50,717 nt of DNA, from positions 1-50,717 of the forward strand of contig NZ_RPOH01000087.1 in assembly GCF_003818135.1 (NCBI RefSeq), in the 5' to 3' direction. A model generated the notes under the pieces. It made no database searches. It saw only the letters and a list, made by a program, of their open reading frames with translations, and was not told where the DNA came from. The translations under genes were made by a program, and so were the position numbers. Below, piece by piece: positions 1 through 9,931 of the stretch (its first letter is position 1; every line of letters begins with the position of its first letter). This stretch comes from Buttiauxella warmboldiae. GTDB taxonomy: Bacteria; Pseudomonadota; Gammaproteobacteria; Enterobacterales; Enterobacteriaceae.

Positions 1-43
1 ACGCTTTTTCCTTCTTTGTCAGTAATCTCAGTAACGCTTGCAG

Positions 44-66
44 GGCGGATAAGCCCGCTATCCGCC
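44..66 (-). terminator. REP-like hairpin after rcsA
   Basis: A 7-bp perfect stem (GGCGGAT / ATCCGCC) with a 9-nt loop lies just downstream of the rcsA stop codon. No strong U-tract is visible, so it may act as a 3' stabiliser rather than a classical terminator. A separate 20-bp perfect palindrome (74-93) overlaps the rcsA stop codon itself. Confidence 0.45.
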
Positions 67-81
67 GCCGCGTAATTTACG

Positions 82-705
82 CTAGCGTAAATTGACAAAA
101 ATACCGTTGGTAACATTATCCGTCAGCCGCACGACATGATAAATCACCTGCTTATTATGGGTCTTTATCTTGCGTTTTATATTTCCTTTGTGCGATGAAA
201 CCGTTTTAGCCTTGATATTCATCTGGTCAGAGATCTGAATCGTGCCTTGTCCGGACATCCACATTTTAAGCATACTGGACTCGGTACGGCTTAATGATAA
301 CGTGGGTAAATTAATATGCCCGATGCAGTGCGCATTTTTTGCTAAATATTCTGCAAGGATTTCATCCAGCGATTCTGGCTTGATAGATTTCGAACTAATC
401 AACAGATTACTGCGCACCAGAAGATACTCATCAAAATGAAGATTGGCGATGGCCATAAACACCAGAAATAACGTGCTGGGATGCTGATTAATGATCTGCT
501 TAATTCGCTCGCTGCGTTGCGCATCATGGATAAAACAGTCTTCATTAATAAACACCACATTAGGTGCCCGTGACTCACAAGCGACGGCTAGCTCTTCGAT
601 AGTCTCCACGTTGGTCATCTGTCGTTTTCGGATGCCACGGCTGGTTAAATAACCTGTTAACCCCAACCGGGTATAACTGCATAAATCCATAATGATCGTT
701 GACAT
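82..705 (-). CDS. rcsA: RcsA, Rcs phosphorelay auxiliary transcription activator
   Basis: The 207-aa product is nearly collinear with E. coli RcsA: an N-terminal region opening [20 protein letters not shown] and a C-terminal LuxR-type helix-turn-helix (about residues 140-200, with the conserved [10 protein letters not shown] and [10 protein letters not shown] stretches). RcsA lacks its own phosphorylation role and works as a heterodimer with RcsB to activate capsule genes and repress flhDC. I chose the ATG at 705 over one 12 nt upstream because it gives the E. coli length and start. It lies downstream of fliR on the same strand, as in E. coli. A candidate RcsAB box lies 174 bp upstream, consistent with known autoregulation. 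Confidence 0.97.
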   Translation of the reverse strand: MSTIIMDLCSYTRLGLTGYLTSRGIRKRQMTNVETIEELAVACESRAPNVVFINEDCFIHDAQRSERIKQIINQHPSTLFLVFMAIANLHFDEYLLVRSNLLISSKSIKPESLDEILAEYLAKNAHCIGHINLPTLSLSRTESSMLKMWMSGQGTIQISDQMNIKAKTVSSHKGNIKRKIKTHNKQVIYHVVRLTDNVTNGIFVNLR

Positions 706-980
706 AATACCCCCCACCCGTAATTAAGTATTTTTAGGCGTACTAACTATCCAGTAAAGTTGTGTATAATTTGTTAAGAATGCTCTCAAAGTAAAGTGAA
801 TATTACATTATGTGAAGTACCTAAAAGCATATAAGCCGCACCAGTTATATCCTGGTGGATGTTATTCAGAATGGTTTTTAGGAATAACCTCAGAAAGGCA
901 TAATAAAAAAGGGGAATTAATGCCAGGGCAATAACTGGAAAATAATAAAAGTCATGCCTTGCCCTTCTTTGTCAATCGTC
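706..980. promoter_or_regulatory. rcsA upstream intergenic region
   Basis: This AT-rich 275-bp gap between fliR and rcsA holds no convincing ORF. It should carry the rcsA promoter; AT-richness is typical of the H-NS-silenced rcsA promoter in relatives (family knowledge). The only motif I can point to is the RcsAB-like box at 879-892. Confidence 0.5.
879..892 (+). promoter_or_regulatory. candidate RcsAB box
   Basis: TAGGAATAACCTCA matches 12 of 14 positions of the published RcsAB box consensus KMRGAWTMWYCTGS; the last two bases differ. The 174-bp distance from the rcsA start is longer than I would expect for a proximal activator site, so the assignment is tentative. Confidence 0.4.
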
Positions 981-1769
981 TTATCGCGTTGCGGGAATTT
1001 CGCTGACAATATCTGCAAGTAAATTAAAGACCTCACTAAATAAGCGTTCGGCAAAAGGGGCCAGTAATGGAATTAAGGCACTCATCACCAGCATACCTAC
1101 CGCAAGCGTCAGCGGAAAACCAATCACAAACACCGAAAGCTGTGGCGACATACGGTTAAGCAGACCGAGGGAGATGTTGAGCGTCAGCAGCAGGGTGATG
1201 AGCGGCAGCGCCAGCATCAACCCGTTAAGGAAAATCAAACCACCGGCCCGTGTCAGCGCCATAAACGCATTGCTGTTTATCGGGTTGCCGCCGATGGGCA
1301 GGGTATGAAAAGTATCGACCAGCACTGAAATCAGCCATAAATGGCCGTTAAACACCAGAAACAGCAGCAGCGCCAGCATATCCATAAAGCGGGCCAGCAC
1401 CGGCATATTCAGGCGGCTGCCGGGATCAAAGAAGGTGGCGAACGAAAGTCCCATCTGCAGGCCGATGATTTCACCGGCGGTGCGAATAGCGGCAAAGGCA
1501 AACTGCATGGTGAACCCCAGCGCAATGCCAATCAGGATTTGCTGAGCGGCAAGCCAGAATCCGGCGGCGGAAAAAATCGTCACCCCGGTGACGGTAAGGG
1601 TGGGGGCGATTATCCAGACGATCGTCAGCGCGAGGCCAATTTTCACCTTCTTCGAAATGGCTCGTTCACTGAGGATCGGGGCGGTGGAGATCAGGGCCAG
1701 CACGCGCAGAAAAGGCCAGAATCCCATACTCAATAAGCTGAGCCACTGCCCGCTATCAATATTAATCAT
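981..1769 (-). CDS. fliR: Flagellar type III export gate protein FliR
   Basis: The 262-aa integral membrane protein matches FliR in length and motifs ([15 protein letters not shown] in the middle). With FliP and FliQ it forms the helical core of the flagellar secretion channel inside the MS ring. Several hydrophobic segments span most of the sequence. Its ATG overlaps the fliQ stop codon by 4 nt (ATGA), implying translational coupling. It is the last gene of the fliLMNOPQR operon and precedes rcsA. Confidence 0.97.
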   Translation of the reverse strand: MINIDSGQWLSLLSMGFWPFLRVLALISTAPILSERAISKKVKIGLALTIVWIIAPTLTVTGVTIFSAAGFWLAAQQILIGIALGFTMQFAFAAIRTAGEIIGLQMGLSFATFFDPGSRLNMPVLARFMDMLALLLFLVFNGHLWLISVLVDTFHTLPIGGNPINSNAFMALTRAGGLIFLNGLMLALPLITLLLTLNISLGLLNRMSPQLSVFVIGFPLTLAVGMLVMSALIPLLAPFAERLFSEVFNLLADIVSEIPATR

Positions 1770-2035
1770 CCAATGTTCATCGGAATATTGGTCAGCAGCG
1801 TGCGCATATAATCCAGCAGCAGATTAAGCATCCACGGCCCCGCAACGATAATGGTGACGAATACCGCCAGAATTTTTGGGATAAACGACAGCGTCATTTC
1901 GTTTATCTGCGTGGCGGCCTGCAACATACTGATTATCAGACCCGTTACCAGCGCCACCATCAACAGCGGAGCGGAGAGTGCCAGAGCCACCTTCATCGCT
2001 TCGGTGCCCATCATCATGACCGATTCAGGCGTCAT
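1766..2035 (-). CDS. fliQ: Flagellar export gate protein FliQ
   Basis: The 89-aa protein has two transmembrane helices (about residues 15-40 and 53-75), the standard FliQ size. It surrounds the FliP/FliR core of the export gate. It lies 11 nt after fliP and overlaps fliR by 4 nt. Conserved [16 protein letters not shown] lies between the helices. Confidence 0.97.
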   Translation of the reverse strand: MTPESVMMMGTEAMKVALALSAPLLMVALVTGLIISMLQAATQINEMTLSFIPKILAVFVTIIVAGPWMLNLLLDYMRTLLTNIPMNIG

Positions 2036-2046
2036 CTTTTTTCCCT

Positions 2047-2784
2047 CTAGCTGTAGAAACTTTGCGCCAGCGACCCAACCAGCAGCTGCCAGCCGTCCAC
2101 CAGCACAAACAGCATCAGCTTGAAAGGCAGGGCAATGGTTGCCGGTGGTACCATCATCATCCCCAGCGCCATCAGCACGCTGGAGATCACCAGGTCGATA
2201 ATCAAAAATGGAATAAACACCGTAAAGCCAATCTGAAATGCGGTTTTCAGCTCGCTGGTGACGTAAGCCGGTAACAGGATGCGCATCGGCACCACTTCCG
2301 GGCCTTCCAGCGGCGGGGTATTGGCTAAACGGGCAAACAGTGCCAGGTCGGCCTCACGAGTCTGGCGCAGCATAAACTCGCGCAGCGGCTTTGAACCGCG
2401 CTCAATCGCCTCATCCATCTGAATTTTATTTTCGCTAAACGGCTGATAAGCATCGGTATAAATTTTATCGAACACCGGTGCCATAATAAAAAAGGTCAGA
2501 AACAGCGCCAGCCCCAGCAGCACCTGGTTCGGCGGCGCAGACGGCGTGCCCAGTGCGCTACGCAGCAGGCCAAAAACAATAATGATGCGCGTAAAGCTGG
2601 TCATCATCAGCAGGATGGCCGGTAGAAACGTCAACGAGGTAATAAACACCAGCGTCTGGACCGGCAGCGTCCAGCTCTGCCCGCCGTTAGACATCGGCTG
2701 GCTGATAAGCCCCGGCAGCTGGGCGAAGGCGGCTGGCATCACAACGAGCAGGCCGAGCAACGAGAAGGGGAGCCAACGTGTCAT
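2047..2784 (-). CDS. fliP: Flagellar export gate protein FliP
   Basis: The 245-aa product carries a cleavable signal peptide (hydrophobic run ending AFA-QLPG), as FliP does, followed by the conserved [20 protein letters not shown] and [20 protein letters not shown] segments. It forms the pentameric core of the export gate. The ATG at 2784 overlaps the last base of the fliO TGA and gives the E. coli length; a TTG one codon upstream is also in frame. Confidence 0.97.
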   Translation of the reverse strand: MTRWLPFSLLGLLVVMPAAFAQLPGLISQPMSNGGQSWTLPVQTLVFITSLTFLPAILLMMTSFTRIIIVFGLLRSALGTPSAPPNQVLLGLALFLTFFIMAPVFDKIYTDAYQPFSENKIQMDEAIERGSKPLREFMLRQTREADLALFARLANTPPLEGPEVVPMRILLPAYVTSELKTAFQIGFTVFIPFLIIDLVISSVLMALGMMMVPPATIALPFKLMLFVLVDGWQLLVGSLAQSFYS

Positions 2785-3164
2785 CAATCTTTCCCGTTAC
2801 GTTTAAGCAGGTTTTTCATCAGGCCCTGGAAATCAGCTGGCGGCGGGGTGGGTGAGGCGTTTTCGCTAACCGCAGCGGCGGGCAGCGTATGCAGGTGGGT
2901 GATCTGCCCGGCAGTGATGCCGAGCACCAGGCGGGCGTCCTGCACATCAACAATCACCACTCGTTCGCGCGGGCCAACGCTGCAGCTGGCGCTCACTTTC
3001 AGTTCTTTGCTGGAGCCGGTTTTCTGCGCAAAGCTAAAGCGTTTTGCCACCCAGGCGGCGAACAGGATAAAAACGATAATCGCCGTTAGGGCGCCGCTTA
3101 CCTGCACCAGCGGTGAACCGGTGCTGGCGGCAGGCTGTTGTTGGACCGTGGCCTGGGTTTTCAT
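2784..3164 (-). CDS. fliO: Flagellar export protein FliO
   Basis: The 126-aa bitopic protein has one transmembrane helix (about residues 22-42, [20 protein letters not shown]) and a cytoplasmic C-terminal domain with the [11 protein letters not shown] motif. FliO is a scaffold that helps FliP assemble. Sequence is less conserved than its neighbours, as is usual for FliO; position between fliN and fliP makes the call firm. Confidence 0.95.
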   Translation of the reverse strand: MKTQATVQQQPAASTGSPLVQVSGALTAIIVFILFAAWVAKRFSFAQKTGSSKELKVSASCSVGPRERVVIVDVQDARLVLGITAGQITHLHTLPAAAVSENASPTPPPADFQGLMKNLLKRNGKD

Positions 3165-3168
3165 CGGC

Positions 3169-3582
3169 TTAACGGCTCAGACGGCGCATACGTTCAGACG
3201 GCGTGATGATATCGGTGATACGCACGCCGTATTTATCGGCCACCACCACCACTTCACCCTGCGCAATCAGATAACCGTTGATCAGAATATCCAGCGGCTC
3301 GCCAGCCAGACCGTCGAGCGCGACAACCGAGCCTTGCGACAGGCGCAGCAGCTCTTTGATGGTCATACGCGTGCGGCCCAGCTCCACCGTCAGCTTGACG
3401 GGAATATCCATGATCATATCGATGTCCTGCATCGCGCCCGCCATGTCATTTCCCTCCAGCGCGCGGAACACGTTGTCTGCGGTGCTTTTGCTGGTGGTGG
3501 CTTTTTGTTCGTTTAACGCATCAGCCCACAGATCGTCCACGGAGCCGGCATTGTCGTCGGACGGTTGATTAATATCACTCAT
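3169..3582 (-). CDS. fliN: Flagellar motor switch protein FliN
   Basis: The 137-aa protein has an acidic variable N-terminus and a C-terminal SpoA domain (about residues 55-135) with DIPVKLTVELGRTRMTIKEL. FliN forms the base of the C-ring with FliM and binds FliH to dock export complexes. Its start overlaps the fliM stop by 4 nt. Confidence 0.97.
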   Translation of the reverse strand: MSDINQPSDDNAGSVDDLWADALNEQKATTSKSTADNVFRALEGNDMAGAMQDIDMIMDIPVKLTVELGRTRMTIKELLRLSQGSVVALDGLAGEPLDILINGYLIAQGEVVVVADKYGVRITDIITPSERMRRLSR

Positions 3583-4583
3583 TTGGGCTGTTCCTCGTTC
3601 AGCGAATTCAGTATCGGGTTGATCAAATGTTCGACGCGCAAAGCGTACTGGCCGTTAAGCGTGCCGTACTGGCTGGTCAGCACCGGCACGCCGTCTACGT
3701 GCGCCAGGATCCTGTCCGGCTTGTCAATCGGCAGTACGTCACCGGGTTTCAATTTCAAAATTTGCGACAGGCGTAGCGGAATCTCGGCGAAGTTGGCGAT
3801 CAGCTCCAGCTCCGAGTGCTGAACCTGGCGCACCAGGGTATCGCGCCAGCTCTGATCTTCCTGGCGGGAGTTTTCCAGCGGCGGGTTCACCAGCAGCTCG
3901 CGCAGCGGCTCAATCATGCTGAACGGCAGGCAGATATTGAATTCGCCGGTCAGGTTGCCGATTTCCACATGGAATGGCGTATTCACCACGATGTCGTTTG
4001 GCGAAGTGGTGATATTGGTAAATTTGACCTGCATTTCGGAACGCACATACTCCACCTCCAGCGGATAGATAGCTTTCCACGCGTCGCTGTAGGATTCCAG
4101 CGCCAGCTTCAACATGCGGTTAATCACGCGCTGCTCGGTATGGGTAAACTCCCGGCCTTCCACTTTGGTTGGGAAACGCCCGTCGCCGCCAAACAGGTTA
4201 TCCACGGCGATAAAGACCAGGCTTGGGGAGAAGACGAACAGGCCGGTGCCGCGCAGCGGCTTGAGGTGTATCAGGTTAAGGTTGGTCGGCACCGGCAGGT
4301 TGCGGGCAAACTCGTGATAGGGCTGAATGCGGGTCGCGCCGACGGTAATATCCGGGCTGCGGCGCAGCAGGTTAAACAGCCCCATACGGAACTGGCGGGC
4401 AAAACGCTCGTTAATGATATCCAGCGCCTGGAGGCGTTCACGCACCACGCGACGCTGGGTATTCGGGTCGTAAGGACGAATATCGGTTTCACTGACGACG
4501 CTGGCCCTGGCTTCGTCAGCGCTATCGCTGTCGCCATTTAACAGCGCGTCGATTTCGGCCTGAGAAAGAATGCTGTCTCCCAT
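3579..4583 (-). CDS. fliM: Flagellar motor switch protein FliM
   Basis: The 334-aa product begins MGDSILSQAEIDALLNGDSD, the CheY-P binding peptide of FliM, followed by the CheC-like middle domain (about 50-225) and a C-terminal SpoA domain (about 250-325). It links CheY-P to motor reversal in the C-ring. Spacing of 4 nt after fliL and overlap with fliN place it inside the fliL operon. Confidence 0.98.
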   Translation of the reverse strand: MGDSILSQAEIDALLNGDSDSADEARASVVSETDIRPYDPNTQRRVVRERLQALDIINERFARQFRMGLFNLLRRSPDITVGATRIQPYHEFARNLPVPTNLNLIHLKPLRGTGLFVFSPSLVFIAVDNLFGGDGRFPTKVEGREFTHTEQRVINRMLKLALESYSDAWKAIYPLEVEYVRSEMQVKFTNITTSPNDIVVNTPFHVEIGNLTGEFNICLPFSMIEPLRELLVNPPLENSRQEDQSWRDTLVRQVQHSELELIANFAEIPLRLSQILKLKPGDVLPIDKPDRILAHVDGVPVLTSQYGTLNGQYALRVEHLINPILNSLNEEQPK

Positions 4584-4587
4584 GGGA

Positions 4588-5055
4588 CTACCGCAAAATA
4601 AAGGCGGTATACAGCACGTCGCTGACTACCTGTTGCGGCTGCCCGGCGACCAGCGGCGGGGCCAGCGTATGCTTTATCGCTTCCACCAGCTTCTGTTTAC
4701 CTTCATCGCTGGCAAGGGCTGCGCTATCCTGGCGGGAAAAGAGCAGCAGTAAACGGCTGCGGACTTCGGGCAGAAATTCGCTCAGGCGTTGACGCGTCGC
4801 GTCATCTTTCAGGCGCAGGGTGATACCGATATATAACACGCGGTCAGCATCGCCCAGATTCACGGTAAAGGTATCCAGCGCGAAAAATACCGGGGCTGGC
4901 GGTGGTTCAGGGGCTTTCACCTGAGCCGATGCCGGCTGTTGCTGCATACGCCAGTAGCTGTAACCGGCGGTGGCGCATGCCGCAAGGGTAATCAGGATCA
5001 GTAACGGTATCCAGATGGAGCGCCTGCGGCCTTTTGATAAAGCGTTGTCAGTCAT
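4588..5055 (-). CDS. fliL: Flagellar basal body protein FliL
   Basis: The 155-aa inner-membrane protein has a single N-terminal helix (about residues 14-35) and a periplasmic stomatin-like domain with [20 protein letters not shown]. FliL rings the stator and supports torque. The start MTDNALSKG was chosen by match to E. coli; an ATG 9 nt upstream is less likely. It is the first gene of fliLMNOPQR, separated by about 120 bp from fliK. Confidence 0.95.
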   Translation of the reverse strand: MTDNALSKGRRRSIWIPLLILITLAACATAGYSYWRMQQQPASAQVKAPEPPPAPVFFALDTFTVNLGDADRVLYIGITLRLKDDATRQRLSEFLPEVRSRLLLLFSRQDSAALASDEGKQKLVEAIKHTLAPPLVAGQPQQVVSDVLYTAFILR

Positions 5056-5179
5056 AAAACGCATCTTTCCTGTATCGGTACGGCATATGGGGTGATTATC
5101 CGGTGTCTTTAGTCAGTCAAAGGGCCGAAAAAACGGGATATTTGTTGCTACCTCTGGCGTTTAGCTTAGGGAGCGAAGC

Positions 5180-6394
5180 TCAGGCGAAAATATCCACCGC
5201 GTTATTCCCCGATGCCAGACGCTGCACGCTGGCAGGAACGGCCAGCGCCTCGGCTTCCCCCATGAAGGGGAAAGCGCCGCCTGAACGGGGTGCCTGTTGC
5301 TGCTGTTGTCCCGCTTGCTGTTGCTGTCCGGCAAAGTTTTCGCTGCTGATGCTGCTTTGCCCAAGCTCAATTCCGCTTTCTGCCAGCGCGATCCGCAAGT
5401 TTGGCAGGGTGGCCTCCAGCGCCGCCCGCACGTGGCTGTGGGCGGAGACCATCTGTAGCTGCGCCTGGTTATCGTCAAGCTTCATGCTGATTTGGATCTG
5501 CCCTAAATCTTCAGGATGCAGACGCAGTTCGGCGCTTTGCTGCCCCTGGCGAGTGAACAACGTAATATGCTGGCTGACGGCCTGCTGCCACTCCTGGCTG
5601 CCGAGCTGGGCGCTAATTTGCGGTGCGACCGGTACGGCAATTTGCATGCTGGCCGGTGTGGCTATTGTTGCAGTACTAAAAGCGGGCGTCGGGAGCGTCG
5701 TTGCGGTAGTGGTATTGTTTGCTGCGGCATCATGGCTGCTGCTTTCCGCATGGTTTGCGATAAGGATTTTCGTCTCCGCCACGGGATTAGCGGCCACAGA
5801 TGTATTTTTGGCCAGCGGTGTACTGTCCCGCGCCACGCGGTTATCGGATGCAGAAACACCGGTTCGCCCATCACCCGTAGGGATGTTTTTCACTCCAGCA
5901 CCCGCAAGCAATGCGTTCAGGCTTACTGCTGCATGGCTGTCGGTTGCAGGCTCGGTATTCAGCGCATTGGCCGTCGGCAATTGCTGCGGCAACATGGCAA
6001 ACAGCGCGCTTAATGCCTGCATTTCCGCGCTGCTCAGGACGTGAGTTTGCTCATCCAGCGCGTTATTGCGCGCCGTTTTTTCTTCGCTGCTGGTTTGCTT
6101 TACGTTAGAGAGCAGGGCAGACAACGCTTCTGGCGTATCGGGATTATCCAGCAGCGAGGCAAGGGTGGCTTTTTCATCGGCAGAAGCCTCGCCTTTACCC
6201 ACCGTTTTATTGAGTGCCGCTTCAAGCGAGACGGTTTTCCCGTCAGCCAGCGTGAGCTGGCCCGGCAATGCGTTACTCAGCAGGCTCAGAAAATCTTCAC
6301 TGAAGACTTTATCGCGGGAGACTGCGCTGCCGGTAGCGGCAGATGAAGGACTCGCGGCATCAGGAGCCGTGATCATCAGGGGCTGCGTTATCAT
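5180..6394 (-). CDS. fliK: Flagellar hook-length control protein FliK
   Basis: The 404-aa product is Ala/Thr/Gln-rich in its N-terminal and central parts. It has a conserved C-terminal domain (about residues 255-370, with [20 protein letters not shown] and [20 protein letters not shown]). FliK is exported as a molecular ruler and switches FlhB specificity when the hook is complete. A polyglutamine-rich stretch ([13 protein letters not shown]) follows the core. Its ATG overlaps the fliJ stop. Confidence 0.95.
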   Translation of the reverse strand: MITQPLMITAPDAASPSSAATGSAVSRDKVFSEDFLSLLSNALPGQLTLADGKTVSLEAALNKTVGKGEASADEKATLASLLDNPDTPEALSALLSNVKQTSSEEKTARNNALDEQTHVLSSAEMQALSALFAMLPQQLPTANALNTEPATDSHAAVSLNALLAGAGVKNIPTGDGRTGVSASDNRVARDSTPLAKNTSVAANPVAETKILIANHAESSSHDAAANNTTTATTLPTPAFSTATIATPASMQIAVPVAPQISAQLGSQEWQQAVSQHITLFTRQGQQSAELRLHPEDLGQIQISMKLDDNQAQLQMVSAHSHVRAALEATLPNLRIALAESGIELGQSSISSENFAGQQQQAGQQQQQAPRSGGAFPFMGEAEALAVPASVQRLASGNNAVDIFA

Positions 6395-6834
6395 TCTGCT
6401 TTCCTCAGTGTTGCCCGCTGGGCGTATTCATCCATCAGTTTTTGATCGAGTTTGTTCTCAGCCTGCAGCCCCTGGGCCGCTTTGCGCTCCTGCAGCGTGC
6501 TCCAGGCCTGCAGTCTTTTTTGCTTCTCTTGCCAGATATTGAGCGCCTGGCTGACCTTGCCATTCCACTGCATCAACTGCTGGCGATGCTGGTCGATAGC
6601 CTTCTCCAGCGTCTGGATAAACTGCTGATAATTCTGCCAGCGGTTACTGGCAATTCCCTGGCTCATGGTGTCATTCAGGCTTGAGCTGTATTCAAACTGA
6701 TAGCTAATCAGCATGTTGAGCTGTTCTTCTGCCTGCTGGCAGCCACGGCGCATCTCCCCTAAGCGTACGGCGGCATCTTCGACCTCTTTTTGCGCAAGAT
6801 CGCGTAGGGTATCCAGTGCTGTGCTGTGGTTCAT
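6391..6834 (-). CDS. fliJ: Flagellar export chaperone/escort FliJ
   Basis: The 147-aa protein is almost entirely predicted coiled coil, rich in Gln, Glu and Arg. FliJ sits as the stalk in the FliI hexamer and helps FlhA open the gate. Length matches E. coli FliJ (147 aa). It follows fliI after 49 nt and overlaps fliK. Confidence 0.95.
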   Translation of the reverse strand: MNHSTALDTLRDLAQKEVEDAAVRLGEMRRGCQQAEEQLNMLISYQFEYSSSLNDTMSQGIASNRWQNYQQFIQTLEKAIDQHRQQLMQWNGKVSQALNIWQEKQKRLQAWSTLQERKAAQGLQAENKLDQKLMDEYAQRATLRKAE

Positions 6835-6883
6835 GAGGTTCTCCCATCAAGCTAATCCAACCGACGAAAGCTGTTGCCCGGCG

Positions 6884-8242
6884 TTAAGCCGTCGGAAAAA
6901 TAATTTCCAGTGACTGACATGCTTCTTCCCAGCCGCTGCGTTCAAAAATTCCCTGCTGCAAAAAGGCTTCCAGCTGCGGCCACAGCACGATCGCTTGATC
7001 AAGCTGCGGATCGCTGCCTTTGGCATACGCCCCCACGCTGACCAAATCGCGGTTGCGCTGGAAGCTCGATAGCAACTGTTTGAAATGACGCACGCGTGCG
7101 TAGTGCCGATCGCTAATCAATGAGGTCATGGCACGGCTGATAGAGGCTTCGATATCGATGGCCGGGTAGTGGCCACCTTCCGCCAGGCGGCGCGACAGCA
7201 CGATATGGCCGTCAAGAATGGCGCGTGCCGAGTCGGCAATCGGGTCCTGCTGATCGTCACCTTCGGTCAGAACGGTATAAAATGCGGTAATAGAGCCACC
7301 GCCGTGGATACCGTTCCCCGCACGTTCAACCAGCGCCGGGAGTTTGGCAAACACCGACGGCGGATAACCTTTAGTAGCGGGAGGCTCGCCGATAGCCAGC
7401 GCGATTTCGCGTTGCGCCATCGCGTAACGGGTGAGGGAGTCCATAATCAGCAGCACGTGCTGGCCGCGATCGCGGAAATCTTCAGCAATGCGGGTGGCGT
7501 AAGCGGCCCCCTGCATCCGCAGCAGCGGCGAGACATCCGCAGGCGCAGCAACTACCACCGCGCGCGCGCGGCCCTCCGGGCCGAGAATGTTTTCGATAAA
7601 ATCTTTGACCTCGCGCCCGCGCTCGCCGATTAACCCCACCACGATCACATCGGCCTGGGTATAACGCGCCATCATGCCCAGCAGCACGCTTTTCCCGACG
7701 CCCGAACCGGCAAACAGGCCCATACGCTGCCCGCGTCCTACCGTCAGCAGCGCGTTGATGGAGCGCACGCCAACGTCCAGAACGTGTTCAATAGGGGTTC
7801 GCTGTAGCGGGTTGAAGGGCGCGGCGCCGAGTGCGCCCATGGTAGCGGTTTCCGGCGCAGGCAGGCTGTCGAGCGGGCGACCGCTGCCGTCCAGTACGCG
7901 TCCTAGCAGCGCCGGACCGAGCGGCAACTGTTTGCCGCTGTGCAGACCGCCATCGCTGGTGGCGCGGGCATAAACCCGCGCGCCCGGTAAAATCCCTTCC
8001 ACTTCTTCAAGCGGCATCAGAAAAAGCTTTTGGCCGTTAAACCCGACCACTTCGCACTCAATATCCCGGGAGTGCTGCTCGATAATGCAGGTGGCACCCA
8101 GCGGTAATTGCAGCCCGGTCGCTTCCAGTACCAGGCCCGTGGCTCGAGTCAGGCGGCCATAGCGGCGCACCGTTGGCAACTGCGACATCCTCGCTTCAAA
8201 ATTATCCAGCGTATTGAGCCAGCGGTTCAGACGGGCGGTCAT
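6884..8242 (-). CDS. fliI: Flagellum-specific export ATPase FliI
   Basis: The 452-aa product has a Walker A loop (AGSGVGKS, about residues 180-187) and Walker B ([12 protein letters not shown]), as in F1-beta-like ATPases. It hydrolyses ATP at the export gate with FliH and FliJ. The ATG at 8242 shares a base with the fliH TGA; a GTG one codon earlier is in frame but less likely. No anomalies. Confidence 0.97.
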   Translation of the reverse strand: MTARLNRWLNTLDNFEARMSQLPTVRRYGRLTRATGLVLEATGLQLPLGATCIIEQHSRDIECEVVGFNGQKLFLMPLEEVEGILPGARVYARATSDGGLHSGKQLPLGPALLGRVLDGSGRPLDSLPAPETATMGALGAAPFNPLQRTPIEHVLDVGVRSINALLTVGRGQRMGLFAGSGVGKSVLLGMMARYTQADVIVVGLIGERGREVKDFIENILGPEGRARAVVVAAPADVSPLLRMQGAAYATRIAEDFRDRGQHVLLIMDSLTRYAMAQREIALAIGEPPATKGYPPSVFAKLPALVERAGNGIHGGGSITAFYTVLTEGDDQQDPIADSARAILDGHIVLSRRLAEGGHYPAIDIEASISRAMTSLISDRHYARVRHFKQLLSSFQRNRDLVSVGAYAKGSDPQLDQAIVLWPQLEAFLQQGIFERSGWEEACQSLEIIFPTA

Positions 8243-8943
8243 CACAATACTCCAGGGGCTGCAAGGCGGCAGAGTTCCTGCCAGCGCGTGGCCACGCTGG
8301 CGTCAAGATCGCCTTCGTCCGCGGAGACTTTGCAGCCGCCCTGATGCAGGCTCGGGTCGCCGCGCAGCCGCCAGCCATGCAGGCTGAGCGTTGCGCCCAA
8401 CATTTCTTCCACGCGGTTTAAATCGTCCGGATGGACGCGCAGCTGCGGTTTGCCGCTGAACAGCGGTTCTTGCTGTAACAGCGCCTGAATTTGTTTAATC
8501 AACGCGTTGTTATCAATAACTTTTACTTCGCCAATCACCTGGCGTGCCGCTTCCAGCGCCATCTGCATTAAGCGTGATGCGATGACGCTGTCCAGCGCAT
8601 CAAGCGTGTACTGGAATTCGCTGACCAGCTGCTGCATGCGTGCATGCACCGGTGCCTGCTGCTGTCTGGCTTCGTCAAGTCCCTGTTGCAGGCCTTGTTG
8701 AAAACCGGTTTGGCGACCCTCTTCAAGACCCGTTTTTTGCCCTTCGGCATAGCCGAGCTGATACCCCTGTTCATGGGCATGCAGCTGCACCTGGGCCAGC
8801 TGCTGTTGTAAATCGGGCTCGCTTTGCTGACAAGCTTCAACCCCATCGATAGCCGAATCGGCCCCGAACAACGGCTCGAAACTTTGTGCAGGCGGTGCCA
8901 GATCGTCCGGCGTCCAGATTTGCCACGGCAGTCCGTCAGACAT
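8242..8943 (-). CDS. fliH: Flagellar export ATPase regulator FliH
   Basis: The 233-aa protein starts [18 protein letters not shown], the conserved FliH N-terminus that contacts FlhA and FliN. A central glycine-repeat helix follows ([20 protein letters not shown], GxxxG heptads), then the FliI-binding C-terminal domain. FliH inhibits and targets FliI. I chose this start over an upstream ATG at 8964 by homology; it overlaps the fliG stop by 8 nt. Confidence 0.95.
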   Translation of the reverse strand: MSDGLPWQIWTPDDLAPPAQSFEPLFGADSAIDGVEACQQSEPDLQQQLAQVQLHAHEQGYQLGYAEGQKTGLEEGRQTGFQQGLQQGLDEARQQQAPVHARMQQLVSEFQYTLDALDSVIASRLMQMALEAARQVIGEVKVIDNNALIKQIQALLQQEPLFSGKPQLRVHPDDLNRVEEMLGATLSLHGWRLRGDPSLHQGGCKVSADEGDLDASVATRWQELCRLAAPGVL

Positions 8944-9931
8944 AGGTATCCTCGCTGGTGCCAATCACCATCTCGCCGGCTTCTGCCAGACGGCGAACAA
9001 TAAGCAGGATGGCTTTCTGTTCGTTTTCCACCTGCGACAGGCGCACCGGGCCACGGTTGGAGAGGTCGTCGCGCAGAATATCGGCCGCACGCTGCGACAT
9101 GTTGCGCAGGAATTTCTCGCGCAGCGGCTGTTCCGCCGCACCTTTGAGAGCAATAAGCAGCGATTCGGACTCCACTTCCTGCAGCAGACGCTGGATGCTG
9201 CGGTCGTCGACCTCCACCAGGTTTTCGAACAGGAACATCTCGTCGATAATTTTCTGCGCCAGTTCGCCGTCGAAGTCGCGCACTGCGGAGATAACGGCTT
9301 CTTCCTGCTGGGTTTTCATCAGGTTGATAATTTCGGCTGCGGTTCTTACGCCGCCCATTTTGCTGCGCTTGAGGTTCTGGCCGTCGAGCAGGCTGTTAAG
9401 CACTTCGGTTAACTCGGCCAGTGCTACAGGCTGCACGCCGCCGAAAGTCGCAATACGCAGCATCACATCGTGACGCAGACGTTCGTCAAACAAGGCCAGA
9501 ATATCGGCCGCCTGGTTACGTTTGAGGTGCACAAGAATGGTGGCGATGATCTGCGGGTGCTCGTCGCGAATCAGATCGGCGGCACTTTGCGGTTCCATAA
9601 AGTTGAGCGTTTCCATGCCCGAGGTGGTATCACGGGTTTCCAGAATATCCTCCAGCAGGCTGGAGGCTCGCTCTTCGCCCAGCGCTTTGATCAGCACCGA
9701 ACGCAGATAGTCGTTGGTGTTAATTGATAGCGCAGCGTACTGTTCGGCTTCTTGTTCGAACTCGGCCAGCACTTCGGTCAGCTGCTTATGGGAGATCTGG
9801 TTAATACTGGCCATTGCCGCGCTGAGATGCTGGACTTCACGCGGGCTGAGGTGCTTGAATACCTCAGCCGCACGGTCTTCACCAATGGTCATCAACAGAA
9901 TGGCGCTTTTCTCTGTTCCGCTAATACTCAT
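8936..9931 (-). CDS. fliG: Flagellar motor switch protein FliG
   Basis: The 331-aa product matches FliG at full length, with the middle domain [14 protein letters not shown] and the C-terminal torque helix carrying charged residues ([20 protein letters not shown]). It binds FliF and MotA. The ATG overlaps the fliF stop by 4 nt. Confidence 0.98.
   Translation of the reverse strand: MSISGTEKSAILLMTIGEDRAAEVFKHLSPREVQHLSAAMASINQISHKQLTEVLAEFEQEAEQYAALSINTNDYLRSVLIKALGEERASSLLEDILETRDTTSGMETLNFMEPQSAADLIRDEHPQIIATILVHLKRNQAADILALFDERLRHDVMLRIATFGGVQPVALAELTEVLNSLLDGQNLKRSKMGGVRTAAEIINLMKTQQEEAVISAVRDFDGELAQKIIDEMFLFENLVEVDDRSIQRLLQEVESESLLIALKGAAEQPLREKFLRNMSQRAADILRDDLSNRGPVRLSQVENEQKAILLIVRRLAEAGEMVIGTSEDTYV

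Noticed and set aside
5103..6044. 313-codon plus-strand frame opposite fliK
   Set aside because: Cys/Ser/Ala-rich translation typical of an antisense shadow of the Gln/Ala-rich fliK; no family match.
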